A DNA stretch of 64,000 nt from Cognatiluteimonas telluris (lineage in GTDB: Bacteria; Pseudomonadota; Gammaproteobacteria; Xanthomonadales; Xanthomonadaceae), in contig NZ_JAANOY010000003.1 in NCBI RefSeq assembly GCF_011320095.1, forward strand, positions 154,308-218,307, read 5' to 3'. The notes beneath the pieces were generated by a model. It worked only from the letters and a program-made list of their open reading frames with translations, did no database searches and had not been told where the DNA came from. The position numbers and the translations under genes are program-made. Positions 1 through 7,914 of the stretch are shown here, in pieces. Position 1 is the stretch's first letter. Every line of letters begins with the position of its first letter.

Positions 1-510
1 CAGGCCGGGCAGCGCGTGCTGTTGATCGACGCCGACATGCGTCGCGGCACCCTGCACCACGCGATGGGTGCGCGCTCGGAGAATGGACTGTCCGAATTGA
101 TCTCGGGCCAGATTCCGCTGGAAACCGCGCTTCGGCGCGTGGCCGGCGCGGAGAACCTGTCGTTCATCTCGCGTGGCGACGTTCCGCCCAATCCATCGGA
201 GCTGCTGATGCATCCGGCGTTCGGGGAATTGCTCGAGCAGGTGGCCCCGCTATACGACATCGTGGTGATCGACACCCCGCCGGTACTGGCGGTGACCGAC
301 GCGGCGGTGATCGGCCACCAGGCCGGGACCTGCCTGATGGTGGTGCGCTTCGGCCTCAACCAGCAGCGCGAAATCGCGCTGGCCAAGCAACGCCTCGAAC
401 AGAATGGCGTCGAGGTCAAGGGCGCGATCTTCAACGGCGTGCAGAAGCGCAGCGGAGGGCACTACGCCTACAGCTACTACGACTACCTGCCGGCCAAGGA
501 AACCGCCTGA
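1..510 (+). CDS. Bacterial tyrosine kinase, C-terminal part (Wzc/CpsD/GumC family), 5' truncated by window
   Basis: The reading frame is open from the first base and ends in TGA at 508-510, so only about 169 C-terminal residues are present. Visible are the Walker A' segment (VLLIDADMRRG, at the very start), the Walker B segment (IVVIDTPP) and a C-terminal tyrosine cluster (YAYSYYDY). That combination marks the cytoplasmic ATPase domain of a BY-kinase. In these proteins the tyrosine cluster is autophosphorylated, and the phosphorylation cycle controls polysaccharide chain length and export with an outer-membrane Wza-type partner, here probably the lipoprotein at 12752-13855. The Walker A loop and any membrane-spanning chain-length domain must lie upstream. 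Whether this is a fused Wzc/GumC or a stand-alone CpsD cannot be told from this fragment. Confidence 0.9.
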   Translation, partial: QAGQRVLLIDADMRRGTLHHAMGARSENGLSELISGQIPLETALRRVAGAENLSFISRGDVPPNPSELLMHPAFGELLEQVAPLYDIVVIDTPPVLAVTDAAVIGHQAGTCLMVVRFGLNQQREIALAKQRLEQNGVEVKGAIFNGVQKRSGGHYAYSYYDYLPAKETA

Positions 511-515
511 ACGAC

Positions 516-1958
516 ATGGACGTGGTGGATTTATCGGATGCCGAAGGGGGCAGGCCCGTACAGATCAACATGTCTCCCTATCTTGGTCGGCCGGATTTCT
601 CCGGCCTCGGCAAGCGCAGCGCAGACCGGCGCATCGACCTTGTATCGGTGGCCGACCTGCTGCGCAACTCCGTGGTCTACGCCCCGCATTCGAGCCTGCA
701 GGACATCAAGCTGGTGCCTTACGGTTTCTCGCCCGAGCACGACATGGCGGCCAGTCCGCCGTTCCGGTTCCCGTTCCACCATGCCGAAAAGGGCAGGGAG
801 TTCGACGGGAAGCCACAGGATTGGGTGGCGACCTACCATCGCCTGCTGTGCGAAGCCATCACCCGCTCATGCGCCGACATGGCGTCTCCGTGGCTGTTGC
901 AGAGCGGGGGCAAGGATTCGACCACGCTGGCGATCGCTATCGCCGATGCACGCCCGGACACCACCTGCATCACGTACCTGGGAGGTCGCGAGGAGGACGA
1001 GGTTGCCTCGGCCCGTCGCGTGGCGGCAACGCTCGGCCTGCGGCATGAGCAACTGGTCTGCGATCCAGGCCGCGCCTACGACCGCTACCTCGACATCGTT
1101 CCGCGCATGCCTTTGCTGTGCGCCGACTTCGCCGTGCTGTCCTACGTGGACCTGGCGACGGAGATTTCGCGGCGCGGCGGCGATGGCGTGATCGACGGGC
1201 TTGGATCGGATACCTACTTCGGTGCGCCGGTGAAGCTGCAGCAGCGGATGCTGTTCTGGCTGGCGCGAGGCTTGCGGCTGCCTTCGTTCGTGTTCGAGTT
1301 GCCGTGGATCGGGCACAGTTTCCAACTCTGCTACGCGCTTTCCACGCTGCAGATGGATCCGGTTGAGCGCGTGTTCCCTGGCTCGCGCTTCTCCGATGCG
1401 GAAGTGGACGAGCTGTTCGGACGCCCGATCGCACACCTCTCACGCGAGCGGCTGTCGCCGTTCAAGGGGGAGCTGTCTTCGGCGGCCAGCCTGGACGAAT
1501 GGCGCGATATCTCATTGTCGATCGCGGGTGCGGCCGGCGGCTTCGCCAAGGGCCTCTACACCGCCGACGCACTATCTCTGCAGGCGGCGTTTCCATTCTG
1601 CGACAAGGCGCTGCGCGAATGGATCTACCGCCATATCCCGGTTGAAAAACTGGTCGACCCGGTGTCGAAGATAAACAAGGTCCTGGTGCGCAACCACATC
1701 GCCACGCGTTTCGAATCGCTTCCCTATGTGTCAAAAAAGGGGAGCTTCCGCTTCGATTTGTGCGGGCTGGCGCGCCAGCGCTTCGACCAGGTCCGTGCCT
1801 ATGCGCACCAGGCCGACGACGTGCTCCCGGGCGCAGTGCGCTGGCTGGATCGCAATCGCAGCCGGCTCGACAACAAGTACCACGCATCCAAGTTCTACCT
1901 GCTGGCCATCGTCCTGCCCTGGATATGCGAACACCATAAGAAGGCAAACAGCCCATGA
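516..1958 (+). CDS. Asparagine-synthase-like ATP-dependent amide ligase without glutaminase domain (copy 1)
   Basis: 480 residues. The PP-loop ATP pyrophosphatase signature SGGKDS is at residues 130-135, followed by the asparagine synthetase C domain (ITYLGG, DGLGSDTYFG, and a KINKVLVRNH segment near residue 390). Class II asparagine synthetases begin with Cys2 and a glutaminase domain of about 200 residues. Here there is no Cys2 and only about 125 residues precede the PP-loop. The stretch DLVSVADLLRNS...PHSSLQDIKL resembles the linker that normally follows the glutaminase domain. The enzyme therefore probably adenylates a carboxylate and couples it to free ammonia or another amine. It starts 5 bases after the kinase gene and overlaps its paralogue by 4 bases. 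A role in amidating or amino-acylating a sugar uronate of the exopolysaccharide is inferred from context only. Confidence 0.85.
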   Translation: MDVVDLSDAEGGRPVQINMSPYLGRPDFSGLGKRSADRRIDLVSVADLLRNSVVYAPHSSLQDIKLVPYGFSPEHDMAASPPFRFPFHHAEKGREFDGKPQDWVATYHRLLCEAITRSCADMASPWLLQSGGKDSTTLAIAIADARPDTTCITYLGGREEDEVASARRVAATLGLRHEQLVCDPGRAYDRYLDIVPRMPLLCADFAVLSYVDLATEISRRGGDGVIDGLGSDTYFGAPVKLQQRMLFWLARGLRLPSFVFELPWIGHSFQLCYALSTLQMDPVERVFPGSRFSDAEVDELFGRPIAHLSRERLSPFKGELSSAASLDEWRDISLSIAGAAGGFAKGLYTADALSLQAAFPFCDKALREWIYRHIPVEKLVDPVSKINKVLVRNHIATRFESLPYVSKKGSFRFDLCGLARQRFDQVRAYAHQADDVLPGAVRWLDRNRSRLDNKYHASKFYLLAIVLPWICEHHKKANSP

Positions 1959-3526
1959 AACGAGAACTCGCCACCGAGGGCGCCATCCACGGGCCTGCGT
2001 CGCAACTGCAGGACGCCGTGGACACCATCGCCGCGGCCAAGCGCCATGCGCTGGATTCGGCAGGCTTCCGCACCCTGGATGATGTCCAGCCACCTGCGTA
2101 CGGCATGTCCGCTGCGGCCAGCCCGATGCAGATCACGATGTCGCCGTACTACGGCAAGCCAGACTTCTCTGGCCTTGGTGCGGGAAAGCCGCGCGACGTC
2201 ATCGACCCGATCTCGGTCGCCGACCTGTTGCGCAATGCGTTCGTCTATCCGCCCCACTCGATCTACCAGGGGGTCAAGCTGGCGACGTTCGGCTTCTTTC
2301 CCCACCACGACATGCAGGCCGCCCCGGAGTTCCGCTACCGCTTCCGTGACGCCGGAAAGACCGTGGCGAGCGACAAGACGCCCGCGCAACTGGTCGAGAC
2401 CTGGCATCGCCTGCTTTGCGAAGCGGTGACGCGCTCATGTGCCGACATCCGGACGCCGTGGCTGTTGCAGAGCGGCGGCAAGGATTCGACGACGCTGGCG
2501 ATCGCCATCGCGGAGAGCCGCCCGGACACGACCTGCATCACCTACCTTGGCGGCCGTGAGGAGAATGAGGTCGAGTCGGCGCAATACGTCGCCCGGACCC
2601 TCGGACTGCGCCATGAAACGCTTGTCTGCGATCCGGGGCGGGCGTACGACCGATACGTCGCCATTTCACACCGGATGCCGTTGCTGACTGCCGACTTCGC
2701 ACTGTTGTCCTATGCTGACCTGGCCACCGAGGTGGATGCCCGTGGCGGCGACGGCGTCATCGACGGCATGGGCTCGGACAGTTATTTCGGCGCGCCGGCG
2801 CAGACGAAGAAGCGCTTCCTGTACTGGCTGGCCCAGCGCCTGCGCTTGCCGCCAGGTGTGGTGGAGATGCCGGTGGTGGGCGACAGCTTCGCCCTGTGTT
2901 ACCTGCTGGGCACCGTGCAGATGGATTCGATCGAGCGCATCTTCCCTGGCTCACGCTTCTCCGACGCAGAGGTCGACGAGCTGTTCGGGCGTCCGGTGGC
3001 GGCATTGTCGCGGGCGCGGCTGGAGCCCTTCAAGGCGGAAATCGATTCGGCGGTCGACCACGACGAACTGCGGGTGATTTCGATGTCGATCTCGGGCGCC
3101 GCGGCCGGGTTCGCAAAGGGCCTGTACACCACCGAGGCGCTGTCGATGCACGCGGCCTACCCGTTCTGCGACCACACCCTGCGCGAATGGGTCTACAACG
3201 AGGTGCCGGTCGACCAGATGATCGACCCCGGGGCCAAGGTCAACAAGGTACTCGTGCGCGCCCACATCGCGGCCAAGTTCGGGCCATTGCCCTACGTCGA
3301 GAAAAAGGGAAGCTTCCGGTTCGACGTCTGCGGGCTGGCAAAGGCACGCTTCGACCAGGTGCACGACTACGCGAAGCAGGCGTCGCACATGCTGCCCGGC
3401 GCGGTCGAATGGCTGGAACGCAACCGGCCGCGGCTTGGGAACAAGTACCACGCATCCAAGTTCTACCTGCTTGCCATCGTGTTGCCATGGATCATCCAGC
3501 GCGACCAGGCCGCGCCGCGGCATTGA
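1955..3526 (+). CDS. Asparagine-synthase-like ATP-dependent amide ligase without glutaminase domain (copy 2)
   Basis: 523 residues and clearly paralogous to the preceding gene: SGGKDS is at residues 173-178 and long stretches match (TTLAIAIA, RPDTTCITYLGG, LVCDPGRAYDRY, GSFRFDVCGLAK, NKYHASKFYLLAIVLPWI). It has an extra N-terminal stretch of about 50 residues (MKRELATEGA...) with no recognised domain, and like copy 1 it has no Cys2 glutaminase domain. The start ATG shares ATGA with the stop of copy 1, and its own stop overlaps the TTG start of the next gene, so the three genes are translationally coupled. Tandem retention suggests two substrates or a heteromer. The substrate is unknown; the locus points to a polysaccharide precursor or lipid-linked intermediate. 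Confidence 0.85.
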   Translation: MKRELATEGAIHGPASQLQDAVDTIAAAKRHALDSAGFRTLDDVQPPAYGMSAAASPMQITMSPYYGKPDFSGLGAGKPRDVIDPISVADLLRNAFVYPPHSIYQGVKLATFGFFPHHDMQAAPEFRYRFRDAGKTVASDKTPAQLVETWHRLLCEAVTRSCADIRTPWLLQSGGKDSTTLAIAIAESRPDTTCITYLGGREENEVESAQYVARTLGLRHETLVCDPGRAYDRYVAISHRMPLLTADFALLSYADLATEVDARGGDGVIDGMGSDSYFGAPAQTKKRFLYWLAQRLRLPPGVVEMPVVGDSFALCYLLGTVQMDSIERIFPGSRFSDAEVDELFGRPVAALSRARLEPFKAEIDSAVDHDELRVISMSISGAAAGFAKGLYTTEALSMHAAYPFCDHTLREWVYNEVPVDQMIDPGAKVNKVLVRAHIAAKFGPLPYVEKKGSFRFDVCGLAKARFDQVHDYAKQASHMLPGAVEWLERNRPRLGNKYHASKFYLLAIVLPWIIQRDQAAPRH

Positions 3527-4626
3527 AGCCGATCCGCCCCGGTGGCGTTTCCGTCGATGCCCGGCGCCGCCGGTTGCTGGCGGCCGGAGCATGCATGCCA
3601 CTTGCGGCCTGGCTGCCGGCGGTCGCGGCGGATGGGACCAGCGTCGAGGGCAGGGCACGCGGCAACCACCGGATCGATGCTGGAACGATGGGTGTCGCCG
3701 CGGACGGCGTCACTGACGACACGGCCGCGCTGCAACGGGCAATCGATGCACTGCCCGTCGCCGGTGGCACGGTGCACGTCCCGGCCGGGCGGTACGCGAT
3801 CGATGCCACGCGCAAGTTGCGGTTGCGCAGCCACATGCACCTGCAGCTGGCGCCAGGGGCCGAGTTGCTCGCGATCCCGAACGACGCTGAGCGCTCCTAC
3901 GTGATCCTGGTGGAGGACGTTGTCGACGTGGAGGTTTCCGGCGGGCACATACGTGGTGATCGCCTTAGGCACCATGGGACGAAGGGCGAATGGGGCCATG
4001 GCGTGGCGACGCGCGGCGCATCGCGCGTCACCCTTCGCGACATGCGCGTTTCCGAATGCTGGGGCGACGGCATTTCGATCGGATCCAATCCGTCACGGCG
4101 CGGGCGCATCGTCGCCCCCAGCGAGGACGTCCTCGTGGCGAGGGTCACCTGCACGGGCAATCGACGGCAGGGGCTGACCATCGGGCGCTCGCGACGGGTG
4201 CGGGTGGTGGATTCGGAATTCCTGGATACCCATGGCACGCCGCCCGCCGCCGGGATCGACATCGAACCCGACTCCGGTGACCCGCCCGATGGAACCGGCG
4301 CGCGCGACGTGGTCATCGAACGTTGCCTGTTACGGGGCAACCGGGGACCAGGCATCCAGCTGTTCAAGCGCGTCCGCGGCGTCCGCATCGCCAATTGCCG
4401 CCTTCTGGGCAACGGCATAGGCGTGCTCTGCACGGCGGCGATGGATGTCACCATCGTGTCGAACATCCTGGCGCAAAACCGCCACCATGCGATTGAACTC
4501 AAGGCGACGCACGGCGCGCGGATCGACGGCAACCGGATTGCCGCGCAAGCGCCGTGGCAACGACGCATCCGGGTATCTCCAGACAGCAGCGCGGTGTCGA
4601 TCGGGGACGACAACCGCAACGACTGA
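3523..4626 (+). CDS. Exported right-handed parallel beta-helix protein (copy 1; pectate-lyase/epimerase-like fold)
   Basis: 367 residues if translation starts at TTG 3523, which overlaps the upstream stop (TTGA); the first in-frame ATG, at 3595, would cut into the signal peptide. The N-terminus is a Tat-like signal: an ARRRRLL run, then a hydrophobic segment ending near AVAADG. The mature part opens with the DDTAALQRAID and VPAGRYAID motifs of pectin-lyase-fold proteins, followed by beta-helix coils (GDGISIGSN, NRRQGLTIG, AGIDIEPD, and N-rich turns such as DGNRIAA). It is paralogous to the next two beta-helix genes but more diverged and shorter in the linker. It probably binds, cleaves or epimerises the exopolysaccharide in the periplasm. 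The activity cannot be assigned from the sequence alone. Confidence 0.8.
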   Translation: MKPIRPGGVSVDARRRRLLAAGACMPLAAWLPAVAADGTSVEGRARGNHRIDAGTMGVAADGVTDDTAALQRAIDALPVAGGTVHVPAGRYAIDATRKLRLRSHMHLQLAPGAELLAIPNDAERSYVILVEDVVDVEVSGGHIRGDRLRHHGTKGEWGHGVATRGASRVTLRDMRVSECWGDGISIGSNPSRRGRIVAPSEDVLVARVTCTGNRRQGLTIGRSRRVRVVDSEFLDTHGTPPAAGIDIEPDSGDPPDGTGARDVVIERCLLRGNRGPGIQLFKRVRGVRIANCRLLGNGIGVLCTAAMDVTIVSNILAQNRHHAIELKATHGARIDGNRIAAQAPWQRRIRVSPDSSAVSIGDDNRND

Positions 4627-4888
4627 ATGCGCGCTATCGCGCAGTCATCTACCTTGACGTCGAATGAAGCAGTGCTCCCTGTTGTGTTTGGTGAGCGCCA
4701 CCTTCACGTTTTCTTTGCACGCACGCATGGCGTGCCGTCTAGTCTCTCCCCACGATTTCACGCCAGCTCCACGTCGCTAAATCAACGCGGCCTGCCTGAT
4801 ACGTGGTTTCGTTTTCCGTCCGGACCTGACGTCCGATCCGACTGAAAAGACGCCGGTCCCCGCTGGCGCCAATCATGGGGTTTTTACA

Positions 4889-6028
4889 TTGAAGAATTTT
4901 GAACTCGCGCACGACGTGCTCGAGGCTGGGATGCCTCGCCGGGAATTCCTCTGCAAGTCCGCGATGCTCGCGGTACCGATGGTCCTTGGAGGCAGCGTGC
5001 TTCCGGCGATGGCTTCCTCCTATTCGCCGCCGGTGCGCAGCCACAGTTCGGCAACGCGCTCGGTGAAGTCCTATGGGGCAGTCGGCGATGGACGCCACGA
5101 TGATACGGCCGCCTTCCAGGCGGCAATCAATTCGCTGCCCTCCAGTGGCGGCACGATTACCGTTCCGGCGGGCACCTACCTGATCGATCCGGTCAAGAAG
5201 ATCCAGCTGCGAAGCTATAACCACCTGAGCATGAGCCAGGACGCGGTGCTCAAGGCCAAGACCAATTCGGCCACCCGTGCCTACCTGATCTACGCCTACA
5301 AGCGCACCCAGGTCGAGATTTCCGGCGGCCGGCTGGTCGGTGACCGTTCCACCCACCATTACGTCAGCGGCAGCACGTCGGAATGGAACCACGGCATCCA
5401 GATCCTGGGCTGCACCCACGTGACCATCCGCGACCTGCACGTCTCGAGCTGCGCTGGCGACGGCATCTGCATCGGTGGCGGCGCCAGCGACGTGCGCATC
5501 GCCAACGTGGTGTCTACCGGAAATCGCCGCCAGGGGCTGTCGATCACCCATTGCCACGACGTCCGCGTCTACGACTCGGAATTCAGCTACACCAAGGGAA
5601 CCAGCCCGGAGTGCGGCATCGACATCGAACCCGATGGCACCAGCACCGCCTACGACATCCGGATCGAGAACTGCCGGCTCAACAACAATGCGATGTACGG
5701 CATCAACGTCTGGAAGCGGGTCAGCAACGTCACGCTGAACCATTGCACCATCGAGCGCAACGGCAGCTGCGGCGCGGTGACGAGCTACTGCTCGGCGATC
5801 CATTTCACCAACAATACCGTCCGCTACAACTCCGCGACCGGAATCTTCCTGCGCGAAGGCTCGAAATCCTGCACGATCAGCGGCGGTACCTCGTACGGCA
5901 ACTACACGCGCCTGGGCACCAAGACCCGCTCGCCGTTCTACCTGACGGGTTGGGCTTCGAAGGTGGAGCGCGACATCCTGCTGCGCAGCACCAGCGGCAC
6001 CAGCATCGGCAAGAACTACTACAAATAG
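4889..6028 (+). CDS. Tat-exported right-handed parallel beta-helix protein (copy 2)
   Basis: 379 residues from TTG 4889, preceded by GGGG about 8 bases upstream. The next paralogue starts with GTG in the same sequence context, which supports this start. A twin-arginine signal is clear: PRREFL at residues 16-21, then an Ala/Val/Leu-rich segment ending near AMASS. The mature protein has the DDTAAFQAAI entry motif, VPAGTYLID, and a series of beta-helix rungs. Polar motifs shared with the next copy are GDR at 151-153, EWNHG at 165-169, GDGI at 190-193, NRRQG at 212-216 and GIDIEPD at 243-249. These are candidate active-site residues on one face of the helix. A 262-base gap precedes it and a strong terminator follows, so it may be its own transcription unit within the polysaccharide locus. 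Confidence 0.85.
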   Translation: MKNFELAHDVLEAGMPRREFLCKSAMLAVPMVLGGSVLPAMASSYSPPVRSHSSATRSVKSYGAVGDGRHDDTAAFQAAINSLPSSGGTITVPAGTYLIDPVKKIQLRSYNHLSMSQDAVLKAKTNSATRAYLIYAYKRTQVEISGGRLVGDRSTHHYVSGSTSEWNHGIQILGCTHVTIRDLHVSSCAGDGICIGGGASDVRIANVVSTGNRRQGLSITHCHDVRVYDSEFSYTKGTSPECGIDIEPDGTSTAYDIRIENCRLNNNAMYGINVWKRVSNVTLNHCTIERNGSCGAVTSYCSAIHFTNNTVRYNSATGIFLREGSKSCTISGGTSYGNYTRLGTKTRSPFYLTGWASKVERDILLRSTSGTSIGKNYYK

Positions 6029-6070
6029 GACGCGGCCGGATTGCCGGCGGCCCTACTGTTACGCCCCCCG

Positions 6071-6098
6071 GAGGCCTGCGCAAGCAGGCCTTCTTTTT
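6071..6098 (+). terminator. Rho-independent terminator after beta-helix copy 2
   Basis: The stem AGGCCTGC / GCAGGCCT closes a GCAA tetraloop and is followed by TCTTTTT. It lies 43 bases after the stop of the second beta-helix gene. Confidence 0.85.
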
Positions 6099-6553
6099 GC
6101 CTCCTGCACTGCGCTTGCGGCGTGGCCGTCCAAGGTTGCCGCACGCGTGGAAGCAGCCGCGGACGGTCTCGCGGCTGGTCCGGAACCACGCCTGCCGGGT
6201 GTTCCGCGGCTGCCTTGGACGGCGATTGCACGCCTGCAGGACAGAGGCGGCTGCGCGCTTCACAACCGGATCCGCAATTTCCCGCGGACTGCTCTGCACC
6301 GTCAACCCCAAGTCATGTAAATGAATAGGTGGGCGCCGGGTGCGAATCCGTGTGAAGTGTTGCTCGACAGCACAGATCGGCAAATTGACGGATGACAGCG
6401 GCGCGGCGACGCGTAATTTCCGCCTTGTCACGGCGTCATCACGCGGCACACACGCAATGCCGCATCGATATTCTCCCAATCGTCATGTGAGCGTGCCGTG
6501 ATCAACCTGTTCCCGCCAGACCGGCGTTTCAATTCTCTCCAGGGGTCGCGATC
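6099..6553. other. 455-base intergenic region upstream of beta-helix copy 3
   Basis: No coding potential is convincing on either strand here. The stretch is more AT-rich than its surroundings towards the right (6300-6550) and, together with the terminator on its left, is the likely promoter region of the third beta-helix gene. I could not pick a -35/-10 pair with confidence. A GTGCGAATCC string at about 6339 resembles a tRNA T-loop or a riboswitch fragment, but nothing around it folds accordingly. Confidence 0.4.
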
Positions 6554-7720
6554 GTGAAAGCCAATCAACTCGTCAATACCGTGCTGTCGGCCCAGATGCC
6601 GCGCCGCCAGTTCCTCCGCAATTCCGTGCTGATGGCCGTGCCGATGATGGCCGCTGGCAGCGCGTTCGCCGGCGTCCGCATGGCGGACGGCCTGGCCGCG
6701 AGCACCCTGGCGTACGTCCCCCCGAAGCGCACCCGCGGTTCGACGGTGATCAACGTGCGCGACAAGGGCGCCGTGGGCAACGGCATCCATGACGACACCG
6801 CTGCCTTCCAGGCCGCGATCAACGCGCTGCCGAGCAGTGGCGGCACCGTCTACGTGCCCGCCGGCACCTACCTGATCGACCCGGTGAAGAAGGTCCAGCT
6901 GCGCAGCTATATGCTGCTGCAGATGGACCCCGCCGCCAAGCTGCAGGCCAAGACCAACAGCGCCACGCGCGCCTACATCCTGTACGCGTACAAGCGCACC
7001 CAGGTCGAGATCGCCGGTGGCCAGCTGATCGGCGATCGCGACACGCACACCTATGTCTCGGGCAGTACCTCCGAGTGGAATCACGGCATCCAGATCCTCG
7101 GCTGCACGCACGTCACCGTGCGCGACCTGTGGGTCGGCAAGTGCGCGGGCGATGGCATCTGCACCGGCAGCAACACTTCGGACCTCGTGATCGCCAACGT
7201 GGTTTCGACCCAGAACCGCCGCCAGGGCCTGAGCCTGACCCAGTGCACCAACGTCAAGGTCTACGACAGCGAGTTCTCGTACACCAAGGGCACCAGCCCC
7301 GAGTGCGGCATCGACATCGAGCCTGACAACGACTGGGTGGCCTCCAACATCTGGATCGAGAACTGCCGCCTGAACAACAATGCCAAATACGGCATCAACA
7401 TCTTCCTGCGGGTCAGCAAGGTCACGTTGAACAAGTGCACGATCGAGAGCAACGGCAGCTGCGGCGTCGTCAACGTGGGTGGTTCGGAAGTCACGTTGCA
7501 GAACAGCCGCATCCAGAACAACTCCGCCACCGGCGTGCTGTTCTCCGGCGGAAGCACCATGAAGATGACCAGCAATACCTCGTACAACAACTACTGCCGC
7601 CTGGGCAACAAGGACCGTGTCGACTTCACCCTGACCGGTTGGGCGAAGAAGATCGAGCGTGACGTGCTGATCAAGTCGGCGGCCACGGGCGTGACGATCG
7701 GTACCAACCGCTACCTGTAA
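6554..7720 (+). CDS. Tat-exported right-handed parallel beta-helix protein (copy 3)
   Basis: 388 residues from GTG 6554, with AGGGG about 10 bases upstream. The signal peptide carries the twin-arginine motif PRRQFL (residues 16-21) and ends near GSAFAG. The rest is very close to copy 2: the runs DDTAAFQAAIN, GTYLIDPVKK, SGSTSEWNHGIQILGCTHVT, NRRQGLSL and TSPECGIDIEP are shared. The last rungs differ most between copies (residues about 300-350), where substrate length or subsite specificity could be set. It is followed by a strong terminator. I infer periplasmic modification of the exopolysaccharide, for example C5-epimerisation or lyase cleavage of uronate residues. A structural role on the polymer is also possible. 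Confidence 0.85.
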   Translation: MKANQLVNTVLSAQMPRRQFLRNSVLMAVPMMAAGSAFAGVRMADGLAASTLAYVPPKRTRGSTVINVRDKGAVGNGIHDDTAAFQAAINALPSSGGTVYVPAGTYLIDPVKKVQLRSYMLLQMDPAAKLQAKTNSATRAYILYAYKRTQVEIAGGQLIGDRDTHTYVSGSTSEWNHGIQILGCTHVTVRDLWVGKCAGDGICTGSNTSDLVIANVVSTQNRRQGLSLTQCTNVKVYDSEFSYTKGTSPECGIDIEPDNDWVASNIWIENCRLNNNAKYGINIFLRVSKVTLNKCTIESNGSCGVVNVGGSEVTLQNSRIQNNSATGVLFSGGSTMKMTSNTSYNNYCRLGNKDRVDFTLTGWAKKIERDVLIKSAATGVTIGTNRYL

Positions 7721-7769
7721 GCAACAAGGGGAGGGACCCGATGCGGCGACATGCCGCACCGGTGGGACT

Positions 7770-7799
7770 GGCGGCGCCGGAAGGCGCCGCCTTTTTTTT
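7770..7799 (+). terminator. Strong Rho-independent terminator after beta-helix copy 3
   Basis: A perfect 9-bp GC stem (GGCGGCGCC / GGCGCCGCC) closes a GGAA tetraloop and is followed by eight T. It separates the beta-helix genes from the wzx-wzy-glycosyltransferase group. Confidence 0.92.
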
Positions 7800-7914
7800 G
7801 ACCGGCAGGAACCGCCCGCGCCAGGCGGCAGGCCGGTGCAGCGCCATTCACCTAGAGCGGACCTTCACTTCGCGGCCGGTAGGGTTCCGTGTTGTCATTG
7901 CCCGGACGTGGTGG

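Noticed and set aside
6325..6360. tRNA T-loop or cobalamin-riboswitch-like string (GTGCGAATCC)
   Set aside because: No acceptor stem, anticodon arm or B12-box partner sequences can be placed around it, and the downstream gene has no B12 connection.
7741..7914. Upstream extension of the flippase gene
   Set aside because: It would include the terminator hairpin at 7770-7799 and encode a non-conserved stretch; the ATG at 7915 is the better start.
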